Assembly: GCF_014050225.1 (NCBI RefSeq)
Contig: NZ_JACFXV010000066.1
Location: 1-56,922, forward strand
Source of the DNA: Stappia albiluteola
GTDB lineage: Bacteria > Pseudomonadota > Alphaproteobacteria > Rhizobiales > Stappiaceae
Length of the DNA stretch: 56,922 nucleotides
Reading direction: 5' to 3'
The translations under genes and the position numbers were made by a program. Below are positions 16,730 to 25,472 of this stretch, piece after piece. The stretch's first letter is position 1. Every line of letters begins with the position of its first letter. The notes under the pieces were generated by a model, which was given only the letters and a program-made list of their open reading frames with translations, searched no databases and had not been told where the DNA came from.

Positions 16730-17599
16730 ATGCCCGCCGTGGAAACCCTGTTTTCCTTCGTGAACAGGTGGGAGTGCGACGAGAACGAGCATCTGAACGT
16801 TCAGTACTACTTCTCGCGCTTCGAGGAAGCCGACCGCCAATTTCGACTGCTCACCGGCCTGAGCGATGCGCTGGCCGGGCCCAGGCGCTGCCGTCACGTA
16901 CGGTATCATCGTGAGTTGTGTGTCGGCCATGTCCTCCTCATGACCTCATATGCAGCGGTCGACGGGCCGCATATGCTGACGATCGTCCACGAGTTGAGGA
17001 CCGATGACGGTGCGCTGGCCGCGACCGCCATTGATGGCTATTCGGCAGCCGAGGGGACCGTGCGCGAGCTGCGCCGCCGCTTCAAGCCGGTGGAGCTCGC
17101 GATGCCGGAATATGCTATGCCGCGCGGCCTGCCGGCAGCCGTCAGCGCGATGAAGAGCACGCTGGACGGCCTGATCGCCGGCGGCGCGGCCATCGTCAAC
17201 CGCTCGACCGTGACGCCCCGCAACCTGGGGCCGGAAGGGCGGGCCGACGACGAACTGGCGATCGGCCGCTTCACGGAAGCCGCGCCGCATGTCTGGAACA
17301 TGACGCCCATGACATCGTCATGGCTGGCGGAGCGCGATCTCGGTCGCGTCGCCGTGGAGATGAAGCTTGCCTGGCTTGGACCGCTGAAGGCAGGTGATCC
17401 CATCATCGTCGTCAGCGCGCCGATTGCCGCCTCCCGCAGCACCTTCGCATTCCGTCATCATCTGTTCGAGACGCGCGCAAGCCGCCTCGCCGCCGTCTGC
17501 GAGACCGTCGCCCTGACCATGGACCTGAAGACACGCAAGGCCGTCCCGCTACCCGACGACATACGCAAGGCAATCCTGGAGCGCACCCTTTCCTCGTAA
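16730..17599 (+). CDS. Acyl-CoA thioesterase-like double-hotdog protein
   Basis: The 289-aa protein consists of two hotdog-like halves (about 5-135 and 150-280). The first begins FVNRWECDENEHLNVQYYFSRFEEADRQF, matching 4-hydroxybenzoyl-CoA-thioesterase-type domains in which a conserved Asp near the N-terminus acts in catalysis. The second has the same pattern less clearly (WNMTPMTSSWLAERDLGRVAVEMKLAWLGPLKAGD). It likely hydrolyses acyl-CoA thioesters in the cytoplasm; the substrate is unknown. It has an AT-rich upstream region and stands as a single gene convergent with the exported coiled-coil gene. Confidence 0.75.
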   Translation: MPAVETLFSFVNRWECDENEHLNVQYYFSRFEEADRQFRLLTGLSDALAGPRRCRHVRYHRELCVGHVLLMTSYAAVDGPHMLTIVHELRTDDGALAATAIDGYSAAEGTVRELRRRFKPVELAMPEYAMPRGLPAAVSAMKSTLDGLIAGGAAIVNRSTVTPRNLGPEGRADDELAIGRFTEAAPHVWNMTPMTSSWLAERDLGRVAVEMKLAWLGPLKAGDPIIVVSAPIAASRSTFAFRHHLFETRASRLAAVCETVALTMDLKTRKAVPLPDDIRKAILERTLSS

Positions 17600-17618
17600 G
17601 GCGCGTGGGGAGAATCGC

Positions 17619-18107
17619 TCAGTTCGGCTTTTCCTCGAGCTCCTCGCGCAGGCTTTGCATCAGCCCGAAGAAACGCCGCATTGCCTTCTCGGTGAAATCG
17701 AGCGCCCTATCGAGCTGCTTTTCGTCTTCGGCCGACAATCCGTCCGGCGAAGGCCGCGCCTCCTTGCCGTTCAGTCCGCCCATGGCTTCTTCTGCAGAGC
17801 GGCCAATAGCGAGGATCTTTGCCTCCAGCTCGCGATTGCGTGCCGTCAGTCGCTCGTTTTCTATGGCGAGCGCGGCGATTTCCTCTTCCAGCGCCCGCTC
17901 GGCATCGGGCAGGGGAACGCACCGCCAGGCGTCGTTCACCTTCTTGCAAAGCGAGACTCGGCCGCTCTGGCGGTCGAGCCGAAGGAAGCCATCGCCCGTC
18001 TCGCTAAGCGAATAGCGATCCTTGTCGAGCGGATTGTCCGCAGCCTGGACGGGCGCCGCTGCCAGCAGAACAGCTGCCAGAGGCGCCGCCAATATCCGTG
18101 CCGTCAT
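17619..18107 (-). CDS. Conserved hypothetical exported coiled-coil protein
   Basis: I do not recognise this 162-aa protein. It begins with a signal peptide (about 1-22, ending VQAAD). A short domain with DRYSLSETGDGFLRLDRQSGRVSLC follows, containing two cysteines (54 and 63) in CKKVNDAWRC that could form a disulfide in the periplasm. A coiled coil (about 70-105, ALEEEIAALAIENERLTARNRELEAKI) and an acidic amphipathic C-terminus complete it. The sequence suggests a periplasmic oligomer. Neighbours give no functional clue. Confidence 0.7.
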   Translation of the reverse strand: MTARILAAPLAAVLLAAAPVQAADNPLDKDRYSLSETGDGFLRLDRQSGRVSLCKKVNDAWRCVPLPDAERALEEEIAALAIENERLTARNRELEAKILAIGRSAEEAMGGLNGKEARPSPDGLSAEDEKQLDRALDFTEKAMRRFFGLMQSLREELEEKPN

Positions 18108-18238
18108 TCCTCGTCATCCCTGCATTATGGCCTATCCTGTGGCCTGCATCGTGGCATCTGCCATCAACTGCCGCATGGCAACAGTCTATCCCCGGATGGA
18201 CGGGAAAGCACGGGCGGTGGGCGTTTTCCCCCCCGAAC

Positions 18239-18859
18239 TCAGTCGGCGGTATAGGCCGCGCGGTCCGAGGCAAGCGCATCGGCAAGAAGTTCCAGCCGGT
18301 CCTGGCCCCAGAACACCTCGCCCTTCCATACGTAGCTCGGGGAGCCAAAGACGCCCGCATCGACCGCTTCCTGCTGATGGGCGGCATAGCGGTCGGCAAT
18401 CTCCGTCTTTTCCGAAAGGTCGAGAATGCGCGCCGCATCCTGGCCGAGGTCGGTGAGGATCGACGTCAATACCTCTCGATCGGCGACATTGCGCTCTTCC
18501 GCCCAGACCGAGCGCAGCACGCGCTCGGAAAAGAGGCCGACCGGGCCGCCTTCCAGCGCCAGCGCAATCGCAGCGCGGTCTGATGGCCCCGCGTCCACCG
18601 GGAAGAAGGCAGGGCGCAGATTGAGAGGCAGGTCCCGCTTGTCGCGCCAGCGCTGCAGTTCGAGGAACCGGTAGGCCTGGCGAACAGCATGACGCTGGCC
18701 GAGCGGCAGGCCGCCGGTTTCGGCGAAAACCTGGCCGAGATTCACCGGCTTGAAGCGAACGGCATAATTATGTGCTTCGGCCAGATCGAGGAATGCCCGG
18801 TGGCCCATATAGGCCCAGGGAGAAGGATGCGAGTAGTAGTAGTCGATGACACGCTGCAT
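18239..18859 (-). CDS. 2-hydroxychromene-2-carboxylate isomerase / DsbA-like GST-kappa family protein
   Basis: The 206-aa protein has a thioredoxin fold with an inserted helical domain, as in HCCA isomerases and kappa-class glutathione transferases. The N-terminal motif DYYYSHPSPWAYMG holds the family's active-site serine region, and GVFGSPSYVWKGEVFWGQDRLELL is the conserved cis-proline segment near the C-terminus. The family isomerises 2-hydroxychromene-2-carboxylate in naphthalene breakdown, but most chromosomal homologues have no proven substrate. It lies 82 bp downstream of the ligase gene on the same strand and may be co-transcribed; a role in DNA repair is not implied. Confidence 0.82.
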   Translation of the reverse strand: MQRVIDYYYSHPSPWAYMGHRAFLDLAEAHNYAVRFKPVNLGQVFAETGGLPLGQRHAVRQAYRFLELQRWRDKRDLPLNLRPAFFPVDAGPSDRAAIALALEGGPVGLFSERVLRSVWAEERNVADREVLTSILTDLGQDAARILDLSEKTEIADRYAAHQQEAVDAGVFGSPSYVWKGEVFWGQDRLELLADALASDRAAYTAD

Positions 18860-18941
18860 AGCAGATCGTTTCCTGGAAAAAGACCGGTCATGCCTTCATG
18901 ACCCATTTCGGCGGCAACCCTGCGCCGTGGAACCGTGACGA

Positions 18942-20573
18942 TCAAGCCTTGACGTTGCCGGGAACCAGTGCCTCCAGCAGCTCTATGCGGTCGGCATCCT
19001 CCGGCTTCTTGTCCCAGCGCAGGCGATGAACGCGCGGAAAACGCATTGCCAATCCGGACTTATGGCGGGTCGAGCGGGCGATGCCTTCGAACGCGACCTC
19101 AAGAACGAGCCCGGTCACTTTTGTGTGGGCAACCTCGCGAACCGGCCCGAAACGGTTGGTCGTATTGTTGCGGACGAAACGGTCGATCTCGAAAAGTTCC
19201 TCGTCGGTGAAGCCGAAATAGGCTTTGCCGACGGGTACCAGTTCCTCGTCCCGCCAAACGCCGAACGTGTAGTCGGAATAAAAGGACGACCGCTTGCCGT
19301 GGCCGCGCTGGGCATAAAGAAGCACGGCGTCGACCAGATAGGGATCGCGCTTCCACTTGAACCAGAGGCCCTTGGGGCGGCCCGGCACGTAGGGCGCGTC
19401 GCGCCGCTTCACCATGACGCCTTCTACGGCCTCCGCATCCCCGGCTTCGATGTGGCCAGCCGGATTGGCACGCGCGGCAGCTAACTCGTCCCAGTCGCGG
19501 AAGCCGATCAGCGGCGAAAGTCCGATTGCCGGCAGCGACAGGCGTTCGACGAAACTTTCGAGCTCCCCGCGGCGCGCCTCGAAGGCAAGCTCCCGGAGAT
19601 CGCGCCCGTCAGAGGAAAGAAGATCGTAGGCGCGGATTGCCACAGGATGGCTTTTCAGCAACGCCTTGGTGACGGACTTGCGGTTGAGACGCTGCTGCAA
19701 CTCGTTGAAGGATTGGACGCGCCCCGCCCGAACCACCAGAAGCTCGCCGTCGATCGATCCTTCGAAGTCGATTTGCTCGACCAGGTCGGGAAAGGCTTCG
19801 GAGATGTCTTCGCCCGAGCGTGAAAAAAGGCGCCGGCGGAAGGTTCCGCTCTCGTCGCGGCCGGCTACGGCCTGAACGCGAATGCCGTCCCACTTCCATT
19901 CGGCGGCGAAATGGGCTGGATCGAGTTCGGCGAAAGTTTCCGGCTCGATGGGACGCGCCAGCATCGGCGGACGAAACGGCGCGGGATCCGAGCTTAGGGG
20001 CGCAGGGGCACGCCCCTCCGCCCAGGCGAAGAGAGCCTCGTAGGGAGGATCCAGCCCGTGCCAGGCTTCCTCGATCCGGTCCGTATCGAGAGGGCCGAGG
20101 CCGGCGACCGCCGTTTTCGCCAGCCGCGCCGATACGCCCACCCGCATGCCGCCGGTGACGAGCTTCAGTAGCGCCCAGCGCCCGGTCTCATCGAGCGTAT
20201 CGAGCCAGCCGGCGATCAACCCCGGTACCTCGGACTTGCCGGCGCTGCGCAGGCCCACAACCACGTCCGACAGCAGCGGCGGCGGCGCATTGACGCCCCT
20301 GTTCGCCGGCCACATCAGGGCGATCGTCTCGGACAGGTCGCCAACGAAATCGTAGGACAACGCGAAAAGTTCAGGATCGGTGCGTTCCGCGATCAGCCCT
20401 CGCAGCATCGCCGGCTTGGCATGGCGAAAATCGAGGCCGTCGGTAAGCGCGGCAAGGGCAAGCCCGCGCTCGGGATCCGGGGTCGTGCCGAAATATTGCG
20501 TCAGGAGCGCCAGTTTGGCATTGCGCCGCGGCTCGTAGGAGAGCCGATCCAATAGCTCCGAAAACCGTTGCAT
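18942..20573 (-). CDS. ATP-dependent DNA ligase of the Lhr/exonuclease-associated type
   Basis: The 543-aa ligase seals DNA nicks with ATP. An N-terminal DNA-binding domain (about 1-190) is followed by the nucleotidyltransferase domain with adenylated Lys227 in motif KWDG (227-230), ligase motifs downstream (SIDGELLV, EGVMVKR, LWFKWKRDP) and a C-terminal OB-fold ending in motif VI-like RFPRVHRLRWDK. This matches the bacterial ligase class found in a four-gene set with Lhr helicase, an MBL exonuclease and a phosphoesterase, all of which are encoded here. It follows the NTF2-fold gene by 19 bp. Confidence 0.93.
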   Translation of the reverse strand: MQRFSELLDRLSYEPRRNAKLALLTQYFGTTPDPERGLALAALTDGLDFRHAKPAMLRGLIAERTDPELFALSYDFVGDLSETIALMWPANRGVNAPPPLLSDVVVGLRSAGKSEVPGLIAGWLDTLDETGRWALLKLVTGGMRVGVSARLAKTAVAGLGPLDTDRIEEAWHGLDPPYEALFAWAEGRAPAPLSSDPAPFRPPMLARPIEPETFAELDPAHFAAEWKWDGIRVQAVAGRDESGTFRRRLFSRSGEDISEAFPDLVEQIDFEGSIDGELLVVRAGRVQSFNELQQRLNRKSVTKALLKSHPVAIRAYDLLSSDGRDLRELAFEARRGELESFVERLSLPAIGLSPLIGFRDWDELAAARANPAGHIEAGDAEAVEGVMVKRRDAPYVPGRPKGLWFKWKRDPYLVDAVLLYAQRGHGKRSSFYSDYTFGVWRDEELVPVGKAYFGFTDEELFEIDRFVRNNTTNRFGPVREVAHTKVTGLVLEVAFEGIARSTRHKSGLAMRFPRVHRLRWDKKPEDADRIELLEALVPGNVKA

Positions 20574-20592
20574 GCGTGCGGGTAAAGATGCC

Positions 20593-21018
20593 TCAGGTTT
20601 CGTTGACGATCATCGCGATCCGCCAATCCTCGCCGTCGAGGACGAGGTGATAGTGGCAGGCGAATTCGAAGACGGATTCATCCGCGCCGTTGTCCTGCGT
20701 CCAGGCCAGTGACACCAGCGCCGTCGAGCCGCTGACATGTGCGGATAGTACCTCGAAGTCCGAGCGCACGACCTCTTCGCGATCGAGCGCTTCGAGCAGC
20801 TTCTCGATATTTTCCAGCAGCTCTTCCTCGTCGGCGAAGACGTTACCCTTGCCGAACTGCCATATCACCGCCGGATAGGCGAAGCAATCGGCGATCGCCT
20901 CGGCATCGTAGTCGTCGAAGGCCGCGCGGTAACCCTCGAAAAGTTCGGCGATCGCTGCCTGCGCCTCATCGGCATAGGCATCGTCCTCTGCCGGGTTGAT
21001 TGCGCTCTCGTCGGCCAT
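20593..21018 (-). CDS. NTF2/SnoaL-like fold protein inside the ligase operon
   Basis: The 141-aa acidic protein has the alpha+beta cone pattern of the NTF2/SnoaL superfamily: EAQAAIAELFEGYRAAFDDYDAEAIADCFAYPAVIW, then beta-strands ending CHYHLVLDGEDWRIAMIVNE. I chose ATG 21018 (GGGGAGGG upstream) over a longer reading from 21192 with an unlikely basic N-terminus. It sits between the exonuclease and ligase genes on the same strand with gaps of 83 and 19 bp, so it is probably co-transcribed. A link to repair is only inferred from position; no catalytic residues are clear. Confidence 0.75.
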   Translation of the reverse strand: MADESAINPAEDDAYADEAQAAIAELFEGYRAAFDDYDAEAIADCFAYPAVIWQFGKGNVFADEEELLENIEKLLEALDREEVVRSDFEVLSAHVSGSTALVSLAWTQDNGADESVFEFACHYHLVLDGEDWRIAMIVNET

Positions 21019-21101
21019 GGCACCTGCCCTCCCCGCCAAATGATATGTCCACAGGCTCGGCCCGGATCGAATGTGCCTTTTGAATATAACCACAGTCGCG
21101 G

Positions 21102-22118
21102 CTAAACAATGCCCACCGTTTCGCCGTCCCCGCCATCCTCGTAGCCGGCGAGATTGAGCGGCCGCGCGTTCAGCCCGCGGCTGCGGCACCAATGCACCAG
21201 CGCGTCTTCAGCGCCATGCGTGACCCAGATGTCCTCGGCGCCCGTCTCGACCACGGTACGGCACAGGTCGTCCCAGTCCGCATGGTCCGAAATGATCAGC
21301 GGCAGTTCAGCCCCGCGCTGCCTTGCCCGAGCCCTCACCCGCATCCAGCCGCTGGCAAGCGCCGTCACCGGATCGCCGAAGCGCCGGGCCCAACGATCCG
21401 TCAGCTGTCCGGGCGGACACAGGACGATTTCGCCGGCGAGTTCCTTCCCGCGACCGCCGACCGGCTCCAGCGGCCCGAACGCAACGCCTTCGGCCTCGTA
21501 GAGGGCGCAAAGCGGCTCCAGCGCCCCGTGCAGATAGACCGGACGATTGTAGCCGCTCTCCCGCAGATGGGCGATTAGGCGTTGCGCCTTGCCCAGCGCA
21601 TAGGCGCCGACGAGATGGGTCTTGTCGCCGAAAAGCCCGAGCGAGGCCGTAAGTTTGCCGATCTCGCCGGTGGCCGGCGGATGGCGAAACACCGGCAAGC
21701 CGAACGTTGCCTCGGTGACGAAGAGATCGCAGGGCACCAGTTCGAAGGGCGCGCAGGTCGGGTCGGGCTGCCGCTTGTAGTCGCCCGAGACCACGGCGAC
21801 GAAGCCGCCGAAATCGAGCCGGATCTGGCACGAGCCGAGCACATGGCCGGCCGGATGGAAGGAAACGCCGACACCGGCGACCGACAGCCGCTCGCCCGGC
21901 GCGATCGCCTGCGTAGTGCCGGCAAATCCGGCTCCGTAGCGCACGGCCATGATCTTCAGTGTCTCGGAGCTTGCCAGTACCGAGCCGTGGCCGGCGCGGG
22001 CGTGATCGGCATGGCCATGGGTGATCAGCGCGCGCTCGACCGGACGCACCGGATCGATGAAGAAATCACCGGCGGAACAATAAAGACCGGCATCGGTTAG
22101 GATGAGGTTTTGCTGCAA
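21102..22118 (-). CDS. Ligase-associated DNA exonuclease, metallo-beta-lactamase fold
   Basis: The 338-aa nuclease of the MBL/beta-CASP-like type has metal motif HGHADH (34-39). Further MBL residues include FHPAGHVLGS and VSGDYKR, and it ends with a beta-CASP-type pattern (ISDHADWDDL, THGAEDALVHW). Homologues in the ligase-Lhr cluster are manganese-dependent DNA nucleases. The start appears to be TTG 22118, since homologous sequence begins immediately (LTDAGLYCSAGDFFIDP); the Shine-Dalgarno is weak. It is divergent from the Lhr helicase gene across 112 bp. Confidence 0.9.
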   Translation of the reverse strand: MQQNLILTDAGLYCSAGDFFIDPVRPVERALITHGHADHARAGHGSVLASSETLKIMAVRYGAGFAGTTQAIAPGERLSVAGVGVSFHPAGHVLGSCQIRLDFGGFVAVVSGDYKRQPDPTCAPFELVPCDLFVTEATFGLPVFRHPPATGEIGKLTASLGLFGDKTHLVGAYALGKAQRLIAHLRESGYNRPVYLHGALEPLCALYEAEGVAFGPLEPVGGRGKELAGEIVLCPPGQLTDRWARRFGDPVTALASGWMRVRARARQRGAELPLIISDHADWDDLCRTVVETGAEDIWVTHGAEDALVHWCRSRGLNARPLNLAGYEDGGDGETVGIV

Positions 22119-22230
22119 AATCGCCGTATCTTCCGTCGCTGGGACCGGACCCTGCCATCAACTTAGTTCCGCCGACCGGAAATGCCAGCAGCCCTCGTGA
22201 CCGCCTTTCGTTTCTGCTATTCAACGTTTC
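22119..22230. promoter_or_regulatory. Divergent promoter region of the repair island
   Basis: This 112-bp gap separates the exonuclease-NTF2-ligase operon from the Lhr-PdeM operon and should carry both promoters. The imperfect palindrome TTCC-GCCGACC-GGAA (22168-22182) is the only symmetrical element noticed. I found no alphaproteobacterial LexA box (GTTC-N7-GTTC or GAAC-N7-GAAC). Confidence 0.35.
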
Positions 22231-24744
22231 ATGCATGCGCCCGCCGACGACCTACTGCCGCAGGCCTTCCAGACCTGGTTCGCCAGCCGTGGCTGGGCGC
22301 CGCGCGCGCATCAGCTCGACCTGCTGCGGTTGACGGAGAGCGGGCACTCGACGCTGCTGATCGCCCCGACGGGCGCCGGCAAGACGCTGGCCGGCTTCCT
22401 GCCGAGCCTCGTCTCGCTGACAAAGCGCGGGCGGACAAAACCGGGCATGGCAAGACGCGGCATCCATACGCTCTATATCTCGCCGCTGAAGGCGCTGGCC
22501 GTCGATATCGCCCGCAACCTAGAGGCCCCCGTCTCCGAGATGGGACTGCCGGTCACGGTCGAGACCCGCACGGGCGACACCCCGGCGCACAAGCGACAGC
22601 GGCAGAAACAGGCCCCGCCGGACATATTGCTGACGACACCGGAGCAGGTAGCGCTGCTGCTGTCCGATCCCGCAGCAGCCCGCATGTTCGACAATCTCGA
22701 CACGATCATCCTCGACGAATTGCATGCGCTGGTGACGTCGAAGCGCGGCGATCTCCTGTCGCTCGGCCTCGCCCGGCTGCGCCGCATCGCGCCCGGGCTC
22801 AAGGCAATCGGCCTGTCGGCAACCGTCGCCGAGCCGGACGACCTGCGCGCCTATCTCGTCGCGCAGCCCGCCGAGGAAACGCGCCTACTGGCGGAACTGG
22901 TGAAGGTGGACGGCGGCGCCACGCCCGACATCTCGATCCTCGAAACGGCGGAGCGCCTGCCCTGGTCGGGCCACACCGCCCGATATGCGCTTGCCGGCCT
23001 CTACCGCGTGCTGAAGGAGCACAGGACGACGCTTATCTTCGTCAACACCCGCAGCCAGGCGGAGATGCTGTTTCAGGAACTCTGGCGCATCAACGACGAC
23101 AACCTGCCAATCGCGCTCCATCACGGCTCGCTCGATGTCGGCCAGCGGCGCAAGGTCGAAGCGGCTATGGCAGCCGGGTCGCTGCGGGCAATCGTCTGCA
23201 CGTCGTCGCTGGATCTGGGTATCGACTGGGGCGACGTCGACCTGGTGGTCAATGTCGGCGCACCGAAGGGCGCAAGCCGTCTTGCGCAGCGCATCGGCCG
23301 CGCCAACCATCGCATGGACGAACCGTCCAAGGCGATCCTCGTGCCGGCCAACCGCTTCGAGGTGATCGAATGCCAGGCAGCGCTTGCCGCCTCGAAGGCA
23401 GGGGCCCAGGACACGCCTCCCCTGCGCGACGGTGGCCTGGACGTACTCGCCCAGCACGTGCTTGGCATGGCCTGCGCCGCGCCGTTCTTTCCGGAGGAGC
23501 TCTATTTCGAAGTCCTGTCTGCCGAGCCTTACCGCCGGCTTGATCGGGCAACCTTCGACAGGATCGTCGATTTCGTCGCGACCGGCGGCTATGCGCTGAA
23601 GACCTACGAGCGCTATGCGCGGCTAAGGAAGGCGGCGGACGGCAGCTACCGCATCTCCCACCCGCGCGTCGCGCAGCAGTACCGGCTCAATGTAGGCACG
23701 ATTGTCGAAGCACCCATGCTGAAGGTGCGGCTGGTGCGCTCCAGGGCCGCGGGACGACAATCGCCGCTCGGACGCGGCGGACGCCCGCTCGGCGAGATCG
23801 AGGAATGGTTTGTCGAGCAACTGAGCCTTGGCGACACGTTCCTGTTTGCCGGCGAGGTGCTGCGCTTCGAGGGGATCCGGGAGAACGAGGCCTATGTCTC
23901 GCGCACTCGATCCGAAACTCCGCAGATCCCTTCCTATCAGGGCGGCAAGTTCCCGCTGTCGACCTATCTCGCCGACCGGGTGCGGCACATGTTGGCCGAA
24001 CCCGAAAGCTGGGGCCAGCTTCCCGATCAGGTGCGCGAGTGGCTGGAGATCCAGCGGCATCGGTCGAAATTGCCCACAGCCGATGGACTTCTTGTGGAAA
24101 CTTTCCCAAGGGCAGGAAAGCATTACATGGTCGCCTACCCGTTCGACGGCAGGCTTGCCCACCAGACGCTCGGCATGTTGCTGACGCGGCGGCTGGAGCG
24201 CGCCGGCGCGCGGCCATTGGGCTTTGTCGCCAATGACTATGCCCTCGCCGTCTGGGGCCTGGGCGATCTATCGGCCATGATCCTGCAAGGCCGATTGTCG
24301 CTCGACGAACTCTTCGACGCCGACATGCTGGGCGACGATCTTGACGCCTGGCTCGCCAGTTCCAGCCTTCTGAAACGCACATTCCGCTCTTGCGCGGTGA
24401 TCGCCGGATTGATAGAGCGCCGCCATCCGGGCAAGGAAAAGACCGGCCGGCAAGTGACCGTGTCCTCAGACCTCATTTACGACGTATTGCGCTCGCATGA
24501 GCCCGATCACGTGCTTTTACGCGCGACCTGGCACGACGCGGCCACAGGACTTTTGGATATCTTAAGATTGAATGAACTTCTTTCCCGAACCCACGGTCGA
24601 ATCACGCATACTGCGCTCGCCCGAGTATCGCCGCTGGCCGTTCCGGTCATGCTCGAGATCGGGCGCGAGCCGGTCTACGGCGAGGCACAGGAGGCGCTGC
24701 TTGCCGGTGCCGCCGACGACCTGATCGGGGAGGCTATGGGGTGA
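22231..24744 (+). CDS. Ligase-associated DEXH-box helicase, Lhr family
   Basis: The 837-aa superfamily 2 helicase probably translocates 3'-5' on single-stranded DNA and unwinds duplexes. It has Walker A APTGAGKT (45-52), motif II DELH (162-165), motif III SAT (GLSATVAEPDDL), and C-terminal RecA motifs IVCTSSLDLGIDWG and QRIGRANHR. Winged-helix and Lhr-core domains follow. It corresponds to the Lhr-Core type rather than the much longer full-length Lhr. The downstream phosphoesterase gene starts at a GTGA overlap with its stop, so the pair is translationally coupled. No strong Shine-Dalgarno precedes ATG 22231. Confidence 0.93.
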   Translation: MHAPADDLLPQAFQTWFASRGWAPRAHQLDLLRLTESGHSTLLIAPTGAGKTLAGFLPSLVSLTKRGRTKPGMARRGIHTLYISPLKALAVDIARNLEAPVSEMGLPVTVETRTGDTPAHKRQRQKQAPPDILLTTPEQVALLLSDPAAARMFDNLDTIILDELHALVTSKRGDLLSLGLARLRRIAPGLKAIGLSATVAEPDDLRAYLVAQPAEETRLLAELVKVDGGATPDISILETAERLPWSGHTARYALAGLYRVLKEHRTTLIFVNTRSQAEMLFQELWRINDDNLPIALHHGSLDVGQRRKVEAAMAAGSLRAIVCTSSLDLGIDWGDVDLVVNVGAPKGASRLAQRIGRANHRMDEPSKAILVPANRFEVIECQAALAASKAGAQDTPPLRDGGLDVLAQHVLGMACAAPFFPEELYFEVLSAEPYRRLDRATFDRIVDFVATGGYALKTYERYARLRKAADGSYRISHPRVAQQYRLNVGTIVEAPMLKVRLVRSRAAGRQSPLGRGGRPLGEIEEWFVEQLSLGDTFLFAGEVLRFEGIRENEAYVSRTRSETPQIPSYQGGKFPLSTYLADRVRHMLAEPESWGQLPDQVREWLEIQRHRSKLPTADGLLVETFPRAGKHYMVAYPFDGRLAHQTLGMLLTRRLERAGARPLGFVANDYALAVWGLGDLSAMILQGRLSLDELFDADMLGDDLDAWLASSSLLKRTFRSCAVIAGLIERRHPGKEKTGRQVTVSSDLIYDVLRSHEPDHVLLRATWHDAATGLLDILRLNELLSRTHGRITHTALARVSPLAVPVMLEIGREPVYGEAQEALLAGAADDLIGEAMG

Positions 24745-25469
24745 GGCTTTTCGCGGCCACGCAGAAATCACGCGGCTTCGTGCCCGTGTGCCATGATCTT
24801 TCGATCGCGGGCACACTTGTCGGCCTGCACGACAGCGGCGCCATGTGGCTGCCGGACGAGCACACGCTGGTCGTCGCCGACCTCCATCTCGAAAAGGCCT
24901 CAAGCTTTGCCCGGCGCGGTGTGATGCTGCCGCCCTATGACACCGGCGCGACGCTGGAAAAGCTCGCCGAGGCCATCGACGCCTTCGAGCCGCGACGGGT
25001 GATTGCGCTGGGCGACAGCTTCCACGATCGCAACGGCTCCGACCGCCTGCCTGCCGCCTACCGCGCCATGCTCACGACGCTGCAACTCGGGCGGGAGTGG
25101 ATCTGGGTAACCGGCAATCACGATCCAATCGCTCCGGTCGGCCTTTGCGGCGAGACGGTTGAAGAGGTGAGTTTCGCCGGCCTCGCATTCCGCCACGAGC
25201 CAAGGGCTTTGGCCGAGGGCTTTGCCGAGGTCGCAGGCCATCTTCATCCGGCCGGCAAGGTACGGCGTTACGGTCGCTCGGTACGTCGTCCCTGCTTCGC
25301 CACCAACGGCGAGCGGTTGGTGCTTCCCGCCTTCGGCGTGCTGACCGGTGGCCTCAACGTGCTGGATCCCGCCTGGGAAAGCGTTTTTCCAGCCCGGCGT
25401 TTTTCGGCCTTCCTGCTTGGCGAAGGCCGCCTCTATCCCTTTACCGCGAGCAAGCTGGTGTCCGACTGA
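24741..25469 (+). CDS. Ligase-associated metallophosphoesterase (PdeM-like)
   Basis: The 242-aa calcineurin-like phosphoesterase carries the metal motifs VVADLHLEK, LGDSFHD, TGNHDP and GHLHPAGK in order. Such proteins are the fourth member of the ligase/Lhr/exonuclease repair cassette and are annotated as PdeM endonucleases. The start is GTG 24741, overlapping the helicase stop as GTGA. Which bonds it cleaves in the cell is unproven. It converges on the DUF3429 gene with only 3 bp between stops. Confidence 0.9.
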   Translation: MRLFAATQKSRGFVPVCHDLSIAGTLVGLHDSGAMWLPDEHTLVVADLHLEKASSFARRGVMLPPYDTGATLEKLAEAIDAFEPRRVIALGDSFHDRNGSDRLPAAYRAMLTTLQLGREWIWVTGNHDPIAPVGLCGETVEEVSFAGLAFRHEPRALAEGFAEVAGHLHPAGKVRRYGRSVRRPCFATNGERLVLPAFGVLTGGLNVLDPAWESVFPARRFSAFLLGEGRLYPFTASKLVSD

Positions 25470-25472
25470 TTG

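Noticed and set aside
22119-22230. Search for a LexA/SOS box in the repair-island promoter
   Set aside because: Neither GTTC-N7-GTTC nor GAAC-N7-GAAC is present. The only palindrome (22168-22182) does not match, so SOS control is not supported.
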